A DNA stretch of 64,000 bases from Aeromicrobium sp. (lineage in GTDB: Bacteria; Actinomycetota; Actinomycetes; Propionibacteriales; Nocardioidaceae): positions 121,809 through 185,808 of the forward strand of contig NZ_JAGLCD010000006.1 of NCBI RefSeq assembly GCF_023146395.1, written 5' to 3'. Under the pieces are notes generated by a model. It made no database searches, was not told where the DNA came from, and was given only the letters and a program-made list of their open reading frames with translations. Each line of letters opens with the position of its first letter. The first letter of the stretch is position 1. Below, in pieces: positions 32,302 to 42,786 of the stretch. The position numbers were made by a program, and so were the translations under genes.

Positions 32302-32898
32302 GTGACTTCTCGGCCGACGATCGGTGTCTTCGCCCTGCAGGGCGACGTGCGCGAGCACGTCGCCGCGCTCGAACGGCTGGGCGCCACGGCCATCACGGTC
32401 CGGCGGCCCAGCGAGCTCGCGCAGTGCGACGGCCTGGTGCTCCCGGGAGGGGAGTCGACCACGATGTTCAAGCTCGCGCGGACCTTCGAGCTCTTCGAGC
32501 CGATCGTCGACCGCATCCGCAGCGGCATGCCCACGTTCGGCACGTGCGCGGGGATGATCATGCTGGCCGACCGGGTCAAGGACGGCACGCGGGACCAGGA
32601 GACCTTCGGGGGGCTTGACGTGACGGTGCGGCGCAACGCGTTCGGGCGCCAGGTCGACTCCTTCGAGGGCGACCTGAGCCTCGCGGGGCTCGCCGATCCG
32701 GTCCATGCGGTGTTCATCCGGGCCCCGTGGATCGAGCAGGCGGGGGAGTCGGTCGAGGTGCTGGCCTCGGTCGAGGTGGCCGGCGCGGATAGGATCGTCG
32801 CGGTTCGACAGGGCCACCTGCTCGCCACCGCCTTCCACCCGGAGGTCGGTGACGACGACCGGGTGCACGGTCTCTTCGTCGATCTCGTCACGCAGTAG
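32302..32898 (+). CDS. pdxT: Pyridoxal 5'-phosphate synthase glutaminase subunit PdxT
   Basis: 198 aa class I glutamine amidotransferase. PGGESTTM is the oxyanion region, [13 protein letters not shown] holds the nucleophile Cys, and [11 protein letters not shown] gives the His and Glu of the triad. It supplies ammonia to PdxS. GTG 32302 is positioned by a TAGGGT -10. Followed after 19 bp by yebC, as in other actinobacteria. Confidence 0.96.
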   Translation: MTSRPTIGVFALQGDVREHVAALERLGATAITVRRPSELAQCDGLVLPGGESTTMFKLARTFELFEPIVDRIRSGMPTFGTCAGMIMLADRVKDGTRDQETFGGLDVTVRRNAFGRQVDSFEGDLSLAGLADPVHAVFIRAPWIEQAGESVEVLASVEVAGADRIVAVRQGHLLATAFHPEVGDDDRVHGLFVDLVTQ

Positions 32899-32917
32899 AG
32901 AACAGAGGGGACGCGCC

Positions 32918-33682
32918 ATGTCAGGGCACTCCAAGTGGGCCACCACGAAGCACAAGAAGGCGGTCGTCGACGCCAAGCGCGGCAAGATGTTCGCCAAGCT
33001 CATCAAGAACATCGAGGTCGCGGCCCGCACCGGCGGCCCCGACCCCGACGGCAACCCCACGCTCTACGACGCGATCCAGAAGGCCAAGAAGTCCTCGGTC
33101 CCGAACGACAACATCGACCGCGCGGTCAAGCGCGGTGGCGGCATCGGCGACGAGGCGGTCGACTACACCACGATCATGTACGAGGGGTACGGCCCCAACG
33201 GGATCGCGATGCTCGTCGAGTGCCTCACCGACAACAAGAACCGGGCCGCGATGGAGGTCCGCACGGCCATGACGCGCAACGGCGGCACGATGGCCGACCC
33301 GGGATCGGTCTCCTACCTGTTCCACCGCAAGGGCGTCATCATCGTCCCGGCCGAGCAGGAGGGCGGACCGACCAACGAGGACGACATCCTCCTGGCGGTC
33401 CTCGACGCCGGCGCCGACGAGGTCAACGACCTCGGTGAGGCGTTCGAGGTCGTCTGCGAGCCCACCGACCTGGTCGCCGTCCGCACCGCGCTGCAGGAGG
33501 CGGGACTCGACTACGACTCGGCCGACGCCTCGTTCGTGCCCTCGGTGCAGGTCGAGGTCGACGTCGACGGCGCCACCAAGGTGCTCCGGCTGATCGACGC
33601 GCTGGAGGACTGCGACGACGTGCAGAACGTCTTCGCCAACTTCGACGCGACCGACGAGGTCATGGAGCAGGCCCAGGCCTGA
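32918..33682 (+). CDS. yebC: YebC/PmpR family protein
   Basis: 254 aa. It begins with the invariant [21 protein letters not shown] and has [23 protein letters not shown] in the middle, so it is full length. The family was annotated as transcription regulators; TACO1/YebC members also act in translation at difficult sequences. ATG 32918 has GAGGGG upstream. It lies between pdxT and ruvC, the usual location. Confidence 0.95.
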   Translation: MSGHSKWATTKHKKAVVDAKRGKMFAKLIKNIEVAARTGGPDPDGNPTLYDAIQKAKKSSVPNDNIDRAVKRGGGIGDEAVDYTTIMYEGYGPNGIAMLVECLTDNKNRAAMEVRTAMTRNGGTMADPGSVSYLFHRKGVIIVPAEQEGGPTNEDDILLAVLDAGADEVNDLGEAFEVVCEPTDLVAVRTALQEAGLDYDSADASFVPSVQVEVDVDGATKVLRLIDALEDCDDVQNVFANFDATDEVMEQAQA

Positions 33683-33721
33683 CACGGGCGTGTCGTGCCG
33701 CAGTGCGTCGGTGCCGCCGCC

Positions 33722-33727
33722 TAGGCT
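33722..33727 (+). promoter_or_regulatory. -10 element TAGGCT of ruvCAB
   Basis: TAGGCT ends 7 bp before ATG 33735; a LexA box starts 1 bp later. Confidence 0.55.
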
Positions 33728-33728
33728 G

Positions 33729-33744
33729 TCGAACATGAGTTCGG
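33729..33744 (+). promoter_or_regulatory. LexA (SOS) box overlapping the ruvC start codon
   Basis: TCGAACATGAGTTCGG matches the Gram-positive LexA site TCGAAC-N4-GTTCGA with one mismatch in the last base. The ATG of ruvC is inside its 4-bp centre, so LexA would block the transcription start. ruvC is a known SOS gene in mycobacteria. Confidence 0.75.
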
Positions 33745-34265
33745 TCGGACTGCGGGTCATGGGCATCGATCCCGGCCTCACGCGCTGTGGTGTCGGAGTC
33801 GTGGAGGGGTCGGTCGGTCGTCCGATGGACCTCGTCCACGTGGGTGTCGTCCGGACGCCGGCCGACCTCGACGTCGCACGGCGCCTGCTGCTGCTGGCCG
33901 AGGGGATCGAGGCCGCCATCGCCGAGCACCGGCCCGAGGCGGTCGCGATCGAGCGGGTCTTCGCCCAGCACAACGTCCGCACCGTCATGGGCACGGCCCA
34001 GGCCAGCGGCGTCGCGATGGCGGTTGCGGCCCGGCACGGACTCGGCGTCCACCTGCACACCCCGAGCGAGGTCAAGGCCGCCGTCACGGGCAGCGGCCGC
34101 TCCGACAAGGCGCAGGTCGGGCAGATGGTCACGCGCATCCTGCGGCTCACCGAGACCCCCAAGCCCGCCGACGCCGCCGACGCGCTCGCGATCGCGATCT
34201 GCCACGTGTGGCGCGGGGGAGCGCAGCAGCGGCTGGCCGACGCCCTGGCGAGGGCGGGCCGATGA
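33735..34265 (+). CDS. ruvC: Crossover junction endodeoxyribonuclease RuvC
   Basis: 176 aa. Acidic catalytic residues are in [18 protein letters not shown] and [12 protein letters not shown]. It cuts Holliday junctions symmetrically in the RuvABC complex. ATG 33735 lies 7 bp after TAGGCT and within a LexA box, so it is leaderless and SOS-controlled. It overlaps ruvA by 4 bp. Confidence 0.96.
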   Translation: MSSVGLRVMGIDPGLTRCGVGVVEGSVGRPMDLVHVGVVRTPADLDVARRLLLLAEGIEAAIAEHRPEAVAIERVFAQHNVRTVMGTAQASGVAMAVAARHGLGVHLHTPSEVKAAVTGSGRSDKAQVGQMVTRILRLTETPKPADAADALAIAICHVWRGGAQQRLADALARAGR

Positions 34266-34855
34266 TCGCGTCTCTGCGCGGCACGGTCGTCGCGATCCAG
34301 CTCGACGGAGCCGTCCTCGACGTCAGCGGTGTCGGGTACTTCGTCCGCAGCACCCCCGGCACGCTCGCGACGCTGCGGCTCGGCCAGGAGGCCACGGTCA
34401 GCACCACGCTCGTCGTCCGCGAGGACTCCATGACGCTCTACGGCTTCGGCAGCACCGAGGAGCGCGACATGTTCGAGCTCGTGCAGACCGCCAGCGGCAT
34501 CGGCCCCAAGGTCGCGCTCGCGATGCTGTCGGTGCTCGACCCCGACCGGCTGCGCTCGGCCATCGCCCAGTCCGATCTCGCCGTCCTCACGTCCGTGCCC
34601 GGCATCGGTCGGAAGGGCGCCGAGCGCATCGTGGTCGAGCTCAAGGATCGCGTCGGCCTGGCCACCACCGCCAGCGCCACGGGGGCACCCGCCTGGCGTG
34701 AGCAGGTCCACGAGGCGCTGCTCGGCCTCGGCTGGAGCGCGCGCGACGCCGAGTCGGCCGTCGACACCGTGGCCTCCGAGCTCGCCGACGGCGCCGAGCC
34801 CGACGTCGCCACCGCGCTGCGTGACGCCCTCCGCTCACTCGCGCGGTCGCGATGA
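34262..34855 (+). CDS. ruvA: Holliday junction DNA helicase RuvA
   Basis: 197 aa. The N-terminal OB fold ([13 protein letters not shown] ... GVGYFVRS) is followed by two helix-hairpin-helix motifs ([32 protein letters not shown]) and the C-terminal three-helix domain from about 150. It binds the four-way junction and loads RuvB. ATGA overlap with ruvC; ruvB starts 10 bp downstream. Confidence 0.96.
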   Translation: MIASLRGTVVAIQLDGAVLDVSGVGYFVRSTPGTLATLRLGQEATVSTTLVVREDSMTLYGFGSTEERDMFELVQTASGIGPKVALAMLSVLDPDRLRSAIAQSDLAVLTSVPGIGRKGAERIVVELKDRVGLATTASATGAPAWREQVHEALLGLGWSARDAESAVDTVASELADGAEPDVATALRDALRSLARSR

Positions 34856-34865
34856 GGGGGCGCCG

Positions 34866-35945
34866 ATGAGGGACGACGAGCCGGTGGAGACCGGAGAGGT
34901 CGGCATCGTCGCGCCCGCCGCCGGCACCGACGACCGGGCCTACGAGGCGGCGCTGCGCCCGCGCAGCCTCGAGGAGGTCGTGGGCCAGGACCGCGTGCGG
35001 GAGCAGCTCGCGCTCGTGCTCGAGGCGGCCACCGCGCGCGGCTCGGTGCCCGACCACGTGCTGCTCTCCGGCCCGCCGGGGCTCGGCAAGACCACGCTGG
35101 CGATGATCATCGCCCACCACCTGGCGGCGCCGCTGCGCATCACGAGCGGCCCGGCCATCCAGCACGCCGGCGACCTCGCGGCGATCCTCTCGGGCGTCAA
35201 CGAGGGCGACGTCGTGTTCATCGACGAGATCCACCGCATGTCCCGCCCGGCCGAGGAGCTCCTCTACATGGCGATGGAGGACTTCCGCGTCGACGTCGTC
35301 GTCGGCAAGGGGCCCGGTGCCACGGCGATCCCTCTGGAGATCCCGCCGTTCACCGTCGTGGGGGCCACGACGCGGGCCGGGCTGCTGCCGGGTCCGCTGC
35401 GCGACCGGTTCGGCTTCACGGCCCAGCTCGACTACTACGAAGCGTCCGATCTCGACCGCATCGTGACCCGTTCGGCCGGCCTGCTCGCCCTCGACCTCAC
35501 GCGGGAGGGGGCCAGCGAGATCGCCGGACGGTCCCGGGGCACCCCGCGGATCGCCAACCGGCTCCTGCGCCGGGTGCGCGACTACGCGCAGGTGCGCACC
35601 GGCGGCGTGCTCGACCTCGACGCTGCGCGCGCGGCGCTGGCGCTCTACGAGGTCGACGACCTCGGGCTCGACCGCCTCGACGTGGGAGTGCTGCGTGCTC
35701 TGTGCGCCAGCTTCGGCGGAGGACCCGTCGGGGTCTCCACGCTGGCCGTCGCGGTCGGCGAGGAACGTGAGACGGTCGAGGAGATCGCCGAGCCCTACCT
35801 CGTGCGCCTGGGGTTCCTGGCCCGCACCCCACGTGGACGTGTCGCCACCCCGGCGGCCTGGCGCCACCTCGGGCTCACCCCGCCGGCCAGCGCCGACCCG
35901 CAGCTGCCGCTGCTCGACGACGACGCAGTCAGCGACGATTTCTGA
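34866..35945 (+). CDS. ruvB: Holliday junction branch migration ATPase RuvB
   Basis: 359 aa AAA+ motor. Walker [13 protein letters not shown], Walker [11 protein letters not shown], sensor [18 protein letters not shown] and the C-terminal winged helix with [16 protein letters not shown]. It drives branch migration with RuvA. ATG 34866 gives a short N-terminal extension before [13 protein letters not shown]. Third gene of the ruvCAB operon. Confidence 0.97.
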   Translation: MRDDEPVETGEVGIVAPAAGTDDRAYEAALRPRSLEEVVGQDRVREQLALVLEAATARGSVPDHVLLSGPPGLGKTTLAMIIAHHLAAPLRITSGPAIQHAGDLAAILSGVNEGDVVFIDEIHRMSRPAEELLYMAMEDFRVDVVVGKGPGATAIPLEIPPFTVVGATTRAGLLPGPLRDRFGFTAQLDYYEASDLDRIVTRSAGLLALDLTREGASEIAGRSRGTPRIANRLLRRVRDYAQVRTGGVLDLDAARAALALYEVDDLGLDRLDVGVLRALCASFGGGPVGVSTLAVAVGEERETVEEIAEPYLVRLGFLARTPRGRVATPAAWRHLGLTPPASADPQLPLLDDDAVSDDF

Positions 35946-35995
35946 TTTCTCGCTGAATCCCGGTCGCGTGGCGGCGAGCACGGCGCCACGGCGTC

Positions 35996-36001
35996 TACAC
36001 T
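35996..36001 (+). promoter_or_regulatory. Possible -10 TACACT upstream of yajC
   Basis: TACACT lies 77 bp before GTG 36079 in the 133-bp ruvB-yajC gap; it would give a roughly 70-nt leader. The -35 is weak. Confidence 0.35.
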
Positions 36002-36078
36002 TCCCGATGGCCCACAGGCCGATCGGCGCGGCGCCCGGCGCCGGCCGATGTCCTCACCCCTCGTCTGGAGCTTCTCGC

Positions 36079-36375
36079 GTGTCCGAACTGGCCGGCTTCA
36101 TCCCGCTGCTGCTGATCGTCGTCGTCTTCTGGCTGTTCATCATCCGGCCGCAGCGACGTCGCCAGCAGGAGTACTCGACGCTCCAGGGCCGGCTCGAACC
36201 CGGCCTGCAGGTCATGACCACGAGCGGCATCTTCGCCGAGATCGTCTCGATCGACGACTCCGACGCGGTGCTCAGCATCGCGCCCGGCGTCGAGATCCGT
36301 GTGCACCGCCAGGCGATCGGCCAGGTCGTGACCCCTGAGCCCGTCGCCGATCCCGAGACCCCGGAAGGTCTCTGA
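36079..36375 (+). CDS. yajC: Preprotein translocase subunit YajC
   Basis: 98 aa. One N-terminal membrane helix (FIPLLLIVVVFWLFII) is followed by the hallmark RPQRRRQQE and a small cytoplasmic domain (GLQVMTTSGIFAEIVSIDDS). It belongs to the SecDF-YajC accessory complex. GTG 36079 is used because it places the helix at the N-terminus. Its stop overlaps the secD ATG (TGATG). Confidence 0.95.
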   Translation: MSELAGFIPLLLIVVVFWLFIIRPQRRRQQEYSTLQGRLEPGLQVMTTSGIFAEIVSIDDSDAVLSIAPGVEIRVHRQAIGQVVTPEPVADPETPEGL

Positions 36376-38000
36376 TGGCCGCCCCCGCGCGAGGGCGCCA
36401 GGTGCGTCGCCCGGGACGCACGCTGCTGCTGTTCCTCGCCGGGGTCGTGGCGATGTTCGCGCTCGTCGGATTCATCGACCTCGAGGACGGCGGTGGCCAC
36501 GGCACGTGGCAGCCGCGGCTTGGCCTGGACCTGCAGGGAGGCACCCGCATCACCCTGCAGGCCGAGTCGAGCGGTGGAGACGTCACGGCCGCCAACCTCA
36601 GCCAGGCCCGCGACATCATCGATCAGCGCGTCAACGCCACGGGAGTCTCGGAGGCCGAGGTCACGACGCAGGGCGGCAACCAGATCGTCATCGAGATCCC
36701 CGGCCAGGAACGCGGCGACATCGTCGACCAGGTGGGCCGCACCGCGCAGCTGCAGTTCCGGCTCGTGTGGCAGCAGCAGGTCGCCTCGACCGGCCAGGCG
36801 CTCGACGATGCCGCGGCCCAGCAGGCGCAGGCCACCGTCGACGCCGCCGACTGGTCGGCCCTGAGCCTCGACCAGCTCATCGCCGGCGAGACCCAGACGC
36901 CCGCCGCCCTGCCGGCGGAGTACCAGGACGCCGTCGCGGCGCTGCAGCAGCAGGCCCAGGCCTTCGTGTGCAGCCCGGGCGAGCTGTCGGTCGTCGACAC
37001 CCCCGACGAGCCCATCGTCACGTGCGACCCGAAGACCGGTGAGGTCATGGTGCTGAGCCCGGCCGTCATCGGCGGGTCCCACGTCAAGGACGCGAACGCC
37101 GCGATCCCGCAGAACACGGCGCAGTGGGTCGTCGACATCGAGCTCGACGGCGAGGGCAGCGACACGTTCGACACCGTCACCGAGGCGCTGACCCCGGCAC
37201 AGGGGCGATTCGCGGTCGTGCTCGACGGCGAGGTCATCACCGCACCGACGTCGAACGCGCACATCACCAACGGGAAGGCGCAGATCAGCGGCAGCTTCAC
37301 GCAGGAGACCGCCGTCGATCTCGCGAACCAGCTCAAGTACGGCGCCCTGCCGCTGACCTTCGTCGTCAACGGCGTCTCCGTGGAGGGTCCGACGCTCGCC
37401 GGCAGCCAGCTGCAGGCGGGTCTGATCGCCGGCGCGATCGGCATGGCACTCGTGCTGGTCTACGGACTCTTCTACTACCGCGGACTCGGCCTCGTGGTGG
37501 TCGCGTCACTCGGCGTCGCCGCCGCCATCACGTACGGCCTGGTGCTCCTGCTGGGACAGGCGATGGGCTTCACGCTCACGCTCCCCGGCATCGCCGGCCT
37601 GATCGTCGCGATCGGCATCACGGCCGACTCCTTCATCGTGCTGTTCGAGCGCATCCGTGACGAGGTGCGCGACGGCAAGTCGCTGCGGCTTGCGGTCGAG
37701 GCCGGCTGGGAGCGCGCGCGGTCGACGATCCTCGCCGCCGACGCGGTCTCCTTCCTGGCCGCGTTCATCCTGTTCATCTTCGCGATCGGCGTCGTGCGCG
37801 GATTCGCCTTCGCCCTCGGCCTGACGACCCTGGTCGACATCCTCGTGGTGTTCTTCTTCACCAAGCCGCTCATGTCGGTGCTCGCCCGGACGAAGTTCTT
37901 CGGCCAGGGCCACCAGCTGTCGGGACTCGACGCCGCGCACCTGGGCATCGAGGGTCGCAAGGTCACGGAGTTCGCCACGGCGAAGGGAGGCCGGTCCTGA
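36375..38000 (+). CDS. secD: Protein translocase subunit SecD
   Basis: 541 aa. An N-terminal helix (LLLFLAGVVAMFALVGFI) is followed by the D1 motif LGLDLQGGTRITLQ, a large external domain to about 320, and a C-terminal RND-type five-helix block (LPGIAGLIVAIGITADSFIVLFERIRDE with the conserved Asp). With SecF it uses the proton gradient to complete export through SecYEG. It overlaps yajC and secF by 1 bp each. Confidence 0.97.
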   Translation: MAAPARGRQVRRPGRTLLLFLAGVVAMFALVGFIDLEDGGGHGTWQPRLGLDLQGGTRITLQAESSGGDVTAANLSQARDIIDQRVNATGVSEAEVTTQGGNQIVIEIPGQERGDIVDQVGRTAQLQFRLVWQQQVASTGQALDDAAAQQAQATVDAADWSALSLDQLIAGETQTPAALPAEYQDAVAALQQQAQAFVCSPGELSVVDTPDEPIVTCDPKTGEVMVLSPAVIGGSHVKDANAAIPQNTAQWVVDIELDGEGSDTFDTVTEALTPAQGRFAVVLDGEVITAPTSNAHITNGKAQISGSFTQETAVDLANQLKYGALPLTFVVNGVSVEGPTLAGSQLQAGLIAGAIGMALVLVYGLFYYRGLGLVVVASLGVAAAITYGLVLLLGQAMGFTLTLPGIAGLIVAIGITADSFIVLFERIRDEVRDGKSLRLAVEAGWERARSTILAADAVSFLAAFILFIFAIGVVRGFAFALGLTTLVDILVVFFFTKPLMSVLARTKFFGQGHQLSGLDAAHLGIEGRKVTEFATAKGGRS

Positions 38001-39091
38001 TGGGACGTCTCAGCAGCTTCGGTCAGCACCTCTACACCGGCCGGGTCTCGTTCGACTTCGTCGGACGGCGCCTGCTCTGGTACGCGATCAGTGCCGTGCT
38101 GGTCCTGGGCTCGGCCGCCGGGCTCGGGGTCAACGGGCTCGAGCGCGGCATCGACTTCAAGGGCGGTGTCGAGTTCACGGCTCAGGTGAGCGACGCGAGC
38201 TCCGCGTCGGTCGACCGGTTGCGTGAAGCCGTCATCGACACCGGGCTCGACGCCGCGTCCTCGCCGGTCGTCAACACCTCGGGCGACAGCGCGATCCGGG
38301 TGCAGACCAGCGCGTTGACGCAGGACGAGACCTCGCAGGTCGCCGACGCCCTGGCCTCGGCCGGGGCGACCGAGGTGAGCCAGAATCTCGTCGGCCCGTC
38401 CTGGGGCGCCGAGGTCGCGAAGAAGGCCGCCACCGGCCTGGTCGTGTTCCTCGTGATCGTGGTGCTCTTCATCTGGGCCTACTTCCGCGAGTGGCGGATG
38501 TCGGTCGCGGCGATGGTCGCGCTGGCCCACGACCTCGTCATCACGGTGGGGATCTACGCCTGGTCGGGGTTCGAGGTGACCCCGGCGACCGTCACGGGTC
38601 TGCTCACGATCCTGGGCTACTCGCTCTACGACACCGTCGTCGTGTTCGACAAGGTGCGCGAGAACACCCGCGGCATCACGGCGTCGACCAGCCGGCTCTA
38701 CGCCGAGCAGGCGAACCTCGCCGTCAACCAGACCCTGGTGCGCTCGATCAACACCTCGATCACGGCGCTGCTGCCCGTCGGGGCCCTGCTGATCGTCGGA
38801 GTCGGCGTGCTGGGCAGCGGCCCGCTCAAGGACCTGGCACTGGCGTTGTTCGTTGGCATGGCCGTCGGCACCTACTCCTCGATCTTCATCGCGACGCCGA
38901 TCGCGGTCCAGCTCAAGGAGCGCGATCCGGCCATCCGCGAGCACACGGCCAAGGTGCTCAAGCGCCGCGCGAAGGAGCTCGAGACCCCGGACGCGGTCGC
39001 GCCGGCCACGGCTCGTCCCGTCGCGACCTCGGCCGCCGCCGGGCGCCGGCAACCGCAACGCTCGAGCCGGCAGCAGCGCCGCGGCCGGTGA
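38000..39091 (+). CDS. secF: Protein translocase subunit SecF
   Basis: 363 aa. GIDFKGGVEFTAQ is the SecF external-domain motif. Six helices include GYSLYDTVVVFDKVRENTRG, the signature with the conserved Asp. The C-terminal 50 residues are basic and Ala/Arg-rich (ending RRQPQRSSRQQRRGR), probably cytoplasmic. It is coupled to secD. Confidence 0.97.
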   Translation: MGRLSSFGQHLYTGRVSFDFVGRRLLWYAISAVLVLGSAAGLGVNGLERGIDFKGGVEFTAQVSDASSASVDRLREAVIDTGLDAASSPVVNTSGDSAIRVQTSALTQDETSQVADALASAGATEVSQNLVGPSWGAEVAKKAATGLVVFLVIVVLFIWAYFREWRMSVAAMVALAHDLVITVGIYAWSGFEVTPATVTGLLTILGYSLYDTVVVFDKVRENTRGITASTSRLYAEQANLAVNQTLVRSINTSITALLPVGALLIVGVGVLGSGPLKDLALALFVGMAVGTYSSIFIATPIAVQLKERDPAIREHTAKVLKRRAKELETPDAVAPATARPVATSAAAGRRQPQRSSRQQRRGR

Positions 39092-39154
39092 TCGCGGGTT
39101 CCGTCCCGCGCTGACCCGCGTCCCAGTACCGTGTCCGTGACCCAAGGAGTTCTC

Positions 39155-39721
39155 ATGTCGTCCACTGCCAAGACCGCCTCGTCCGCACCGGCCTGGCGCC
39201 GTCCCCAGGTGCTCGCCATCGCCGGTGTGCTCGTGCTGGCGCTGGCTGCCGGCGGGTGGTTCTTCTTCCTGCGTGACGGCAGCGGGGCCTACTGCGACGA
39301 CCTGCAGGCGTGGCAGGACAAGAGCGAGGAGACCCTGGCGCCGGACGCCGACGTCGCGACGTCCGCCGAGTTCCTCGCCGGCAGCGTCACGCGGCGCCTC
39401 GACGGTGCCGAGCAGTTCTCGAAGGAGGGCCCGGACGACGTCCGGGCCGACTGGAAGCTGTTCCACGAGCGCCTGGAGGACGTCGTTGACGTCTTCCAGA
39501 AGATCGGCTACGACCTGACCGATCCGGACTCCGTCCAGAAGTTCGCGACTGACGTCCAGTCCGGAGCGCTCTCCTCGATCGACCCGTCCCTGCAGGCCGA
39601 GGCCACCGAGGTCCAGAGCAAGCTCGCCGACGCGGAGTCGACCGCCGCGGTCAACGCCATCACGGCCGACGCCAAGGACCGGTGCGACATCGACCTCCAG
39701 CTGTCGACCCGGGCCCAGTGA
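39155..39721 (+). CDS. Membrane-anchored or secreted hypothetical protein
   Basis: 188 aa. One membrane helix at about 19-39 (VLAIAGVLVLALAAGGWFFFL), then an external helical domain with two cysteines (GAYCDDLQ and DRCDIDL) that could pair. No known family is recognised. ATG 39155 has AAGGAG 6 bp upstream; an in-frame GTG at 39131 is less likely. It sits between secF and apt and overlaps apt by 4 bp, so it belongs to this operon. Confidence 0.7.
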   Translation: MSSTAKTASSAPAWRRPQVLAIAGVLVLALAAGGWFFFLRDGSGAYCDDLQAWQDKSEETLAPDADVATSAEFLAGSVTRRLDGAEQFSKEGPDDVRADWKLFHERLEDVVDVFQKIGYDLTDPDSVQKFATDVQSGALSSIDPSLQAEATEVQSKLADAESTAAVNAITADAKDRCDIDLQLSTRAQ

Positions 39722-40257
39722 CGTCCGTGGGCCAGGGCCCGGCTCAGCTCGAAGCACTGATCGACGCCACGGTGCCGACCGTGGCGGACTGGCCCGAGCC
39801 GGGCGTGCTGTTCCGCGACATCTCGCCGTTGCTCGCCGACCCGGCGGCCTTCGACACCGTGGTGCAGGCCATGGCGGCTGCGGGTGGCGAGGTCGACGTC
39901 GTGCTCGGCGTCGAGGCGCGCGGATTCCTGTTCGGTGTGGCGGTCGCCCAGCGCCTCGGCGTGGGATTCGTCCCCGTCCGCAAGGCCGGGAAGCTGCCGG
40001 GCGTCACCGAGAGCGTGTCCTACGACCTGGAGTACGGCAGCGCCACGATCGAGGTCCCGGCCGGTGCCGTCACGGCCGGGCAGCGGGTCGCGATCGTCGA
40101 CGACGTCCTGGCCACGGGCGGCACGCTCGCGGCCGCCGTGAAGCTGGCGAGGCGATGCGGCGCCGAGGTCATCAGTACGGTGGTGCTGATCGAGATCGCG
40201 GCACTCGAGGGGCGGCACGCCATCGACGCCCCGTGTGCCGCACTCCGCTCCTACTGA
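39718..40257 (+). CDS. apt: Adenine phosphoribosyltransferase
   Basis: 179 aa. WPEPGVLFRDISPLL, GVEARGFLFG and the PRPP loop RVAIVDDVLATGGT are all present. It salvages adenine to AMP. GTG 39718 overlaps the previous stop (GTGA). The secD-secF-apt-rel order is the standard actinobacterial arrangement, here with two small genes inserted. Confidence 0.95.
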   Translation: MTSVGQGPAQLEALIDATVPTVADWPEPGVLFRDISPLLADPAAFDTVVQAMAAAGGEVDVVLGVEARGFLFGVAVAQRLGVGFVPVRKAGKLPGVTESVSYDLEYGSATIEVPAGAVTAGQRVAIVDDVLATGGTLAAAVKLARRCGAEVISTVVLIEIAALEGRHAIDAPCAALRSY

Positions 40258-40269
40258 CCGGGAGGTCAC

Positions 40270-40362
40270 ATGAACTCGTCCCAGATGCGCGTCGTCGCGC
40301 TGATGCTCGTCGCGGTGCTGGTCCTGGGCGTGGCGGCGTCCCTCCTGTCGGGCCTGGTCTGA
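40270..40362 (+). CDS. 30-aa single-helix membrane peptide between apt and rel
   Basis: A short ORF missed by the track: MNSSQMRVVALMLVAVLVLG then VAASLLSGLV. It is almost entirely one membrane helix after a six-residue polar start. GGGAGG lies 4 bp before the ATG and its codon use matches the neighbours. Its position, 12 bp after apt and 33 bp before rel, suggests co-transcription. Function unknown. Confidence 0.65.
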   Translation: MNSSQMRVVALMLVAVLVLGVAASLLSGLV

Positions 40363-40395
40363 CCCGAGCCGTAGACTGGAGGTCAGGAGGTCGTC

Positions 40396-42777
40396 GTGGC
40401 GGATCGTGGTGAGGTTGCCGAGGCGCCGGGCCACGTCCCGAGCCCGGACGGCCCTGCCGAGCCGGCACCGCGGGGCAGCGAAAGCACGGCGGCCCCCGGG
40501 CCCGACACCGCGCCGACCTCGGCGCGGGTCCGTTCGCGGCTGTCGCGCATCGGCGGCAAGACCCAGACCGGTCAGGCGGTGCTCGAGCCGCTCCTGAAGA
40601 TCCATCGGGTCACCCACCCCAAGGGCGACGTCGCCTCGATCCAGAAGGCCTACGTCGTCGCCGAGCGCATGCACGCTGGCCAGGCCCGCAAGAGCGGCGA
40701 TCCCTACATCACGCACCCGCTGGCCGTCGCCACGATCCTGGCCGAGCTCGGCATGACCGCGCCCACGCTCTGCGCCGCGCTGCTGCACGACACGGTCGAG
40801 GACACCTCCTACACGCTCGAGGAGCTCCGCACCGACTTCGGTGACGAGGTCGTGCACCTCGTCGACGGCGTCACCAAGCTCGACAAGGTCAAGTACGGGG
40901 CCACGGCGCAGTCGGAGACGATCCGCAAGATGGTCGTGGCGATGAGCCGCGACATCCGCGTGCTCGTCATCAAGCTCGCCGACCGTCTGCACAACATGCG
41001 CACCCTGCGGTACCTGCGTCAGGACAAGCAGGAGCGCATCGCCACCGAGACGCTGGAGATCTTCGCGCCGTTGGCACACCGCCTCGGCATGAACACCATC
41101 AAGTGGGAGCTCGAGGACCTCGCGTTCGCCACGCTGCACCCCAAGGTCTACGACGAGATCGTGCGCCTGGTCGCCGATCGTGCGCCGTCGCGGTCCACGT
41201 TCCTCGAGCGGGTCATCAGCGACGTCGAGTCCGACCTGAAGCACACCAAGATCAAGGCCACCACGACGGGCCGGCCCAAGCACTACTACTCGATCTACCA
41301 GAAGATGCTCGTGCGCGGTCGCGAGTTCTCCGACATCTTCGACCTCGTCGGCGTGCGCATCCTGGTCGACTCCGTCGCCGACTGCTACGCCGTGCTGGGC
41401 GTGCTGCACGCCCGCTGGAACCCGGTCCCGGGGCGCTTCAAGGACTACATCAGCGTCCCGAAGTTCAACATGTACCAGTCCCTGCACACGACGGTCATCG
41501 GCCCGCAGGGCAAGGCTGTCGAGCTGCAGATCCGCACCCATGCGATGCACCGCCGGGCCGAGTACGGCGTCGCGGCGCACTGGAAGTACAAGGAAGACGC
41601 CACCGCCAAGGCCAAGGGTGCGCCGACACCCACCGGCGCCCCGATCAGCACCGAGATGGCGTGGCTGCGCGAGCTGCTCGACTGGCAGTCCGAGACCGAG
41701 GACTCGATCGACTTCCTCGACCAGCTCCGGTACGAGATGGGCCAGACCGGCGTCTACGCGTACACGCCGCGTGGTGACCTGATCCAACTGCCCGACGGCT
41801 CCACCCCGGTCGACTTCGCGTACTCGGTGCACACCGAGGTCGGACATGCGTGCATCGGTGCTCGGGTCAACGGGCGTCTGGTCTCGCTGGAGTCCAAGCT
41901 CGAGACCGGCGACGTCGTCGAGATCTTCACCTCCAAGTCACCCGACGCCGGGCCGAGTCGCGACTGGCTCGACTTCGCCGTCAGCCCGCGGGCGCGCAAC
42001 AAGATCCGGCAGTGGTTCACCAAGGAGCGGCGCGAGGAGGCCGTCGAGCACGGCAAGGACCTCATCGCGCGGCAGATGCGCAAGGAGAGCCTGCCGCTGG
42101 TCCGGCTGTTCCGCCAGCGCACGCTGGAGGCCGTTGCTGCCGACCTGAACCTGGCCGACATCACCGCGCTCTACGCGGCCGTGGGCGAGAACAACGTCAG
42201 CGCCCAGAGCGTCGTCGACCGGGTGCTGGCGCTGTCCGGCGGTCGCGAGGGCGCCGAGGAGGACCTCGCGGAGGCCACGGTCCCGACCGTGAGCCGTCGC
42301 GCCGCGCGGTCGCGTGAGGGTTCCGACGCCGGCGTCGTGGTCGAGGGTCTCGAGGGCAGTGCGCTCGTCAAGCTCGCGCGGTGCTGCACCCCTGTGCCGG
42401 GCGACGAGATCGAGGGTTTCGTCACCCGCACCTCCGGGGTGTCGGTGCACCGTCGCAGCTGCGTCAACCTGGTGCAGCTCCGGGGCGACGAGCCGGAGCG
42501 ACTCGTGCCGGTGCGCTGGGCCCCGAGCGCCACGAGCACGTTCCTGGTCGCCCTGCAGGTGGAGGCGCTCGACCGCCCGGGCCTGCTGTCGGACATCACG
42601 CGGGTCATGTCCGAGCAGCACGTCAACATCCTGTCCGCGGCCCTGTCCACCGGCACCGACCGCGTGGCCAAGAGCAAGTTCACCTTCGAGATGGGCGACG
42701 CCAAGCACCTCGGCCACGTCCTCAAGGCCGTCCGCACGATCGAGGGCGTCTTCGACGTCTACCGCCTCACCCAGTAG
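40396..42777 (+). CDS. rel: Bifunctional (p)ppGpp synthetase/hydrolase, RelA/SpoT family
   Basis: 793 aa. The HD hydrolase domain ([12 protein letters not shown] near 130-140) is followed by the synthetase domain ([24 protein letters not shown]), TGS ([32 protein letters not shown]), a zinc-finger-like CCTPVPGD region and ACT ([22 protein letters not shown]). Both active sites look intact, so it should make and degrade (p)ppGpp. An extra 50-residue Pro/Ala-rich N-terminus is present. GTG 40396 has AGGAGG upstream. The left inverted repeat starts 9 bp after its stop. Confidence 0.96.
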   Translation: MADRGEVAEAPGHVPSPDGPAEPAPRGSESTAAPGPDTAPTSARVRSRLSRIGGKTQTGQAVLEPLLKIHRVTHPKGDVASIQKAYVVAERMHAGQARKSGDPYITHPLAVATILAELGMTAPTLCAALLHDTVEDTSYTLEELRTDFGDEVVHLVDGVTKLDKVKYGATAQSETIRKMVVAMSRDIRVLVIKLADRLHNMRTLRYLRQDKQERIATETLEIFAPLAHRLGMNTIKWELEDLAFATLHPKVYDEIVRLVADRAPSRSTFLERVISDVESDLKHTKIKATTTGRPKHYYSIYQKMLVRGREFSDIFDLVGVRILVDSVADCYAVLGVLHARWNPVPGRFKDYISVPKFNMYQSLHTTVIGPQGKAVELQIRTHAMHRRAEYGVAAHWKYKEDATAKAKGAPTPTGAPISTEMAWLRELLDWQSETEDSIDFLDQLRYEMGQTGVYAYTPRGDLIQLPDGSTPVDFAYSVHTEVGHACIGARVNGRLVSLESKLETGDVVEIFTSKSPDAGPSRDWLDFAVSPRARNKIRQWFTKERREEAVEHGKDLIARQMRKESLPLVRLFRQRTLEAVAADLNLADITALYAAVGENNVSAQSVVDRVLALSGGREGAEEDLAEATVPTVSRRAARSREGSDAGVVVEGLEGSALVKLARCCTPVPGDEIEGFVTRTSGVSVHRRSCVNLVQLRGDEPERLVPVRWAPSATSTFLVALQVEALDRPGLLSDITRVMSEQHVNILSAALSTGTDRVAKSKFTFEMGDAKHLGHVLKAVRTIEGVFDVYRLTQ

Positions 42778-42786
42778 TCATTTCCC

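Noticed and set aside
37475-39757. 760-aa minus-strand ORF opposite secD/secF
   Set aside because: Antisense shadow; SecD/SecF motifs are intact on the plus strand.
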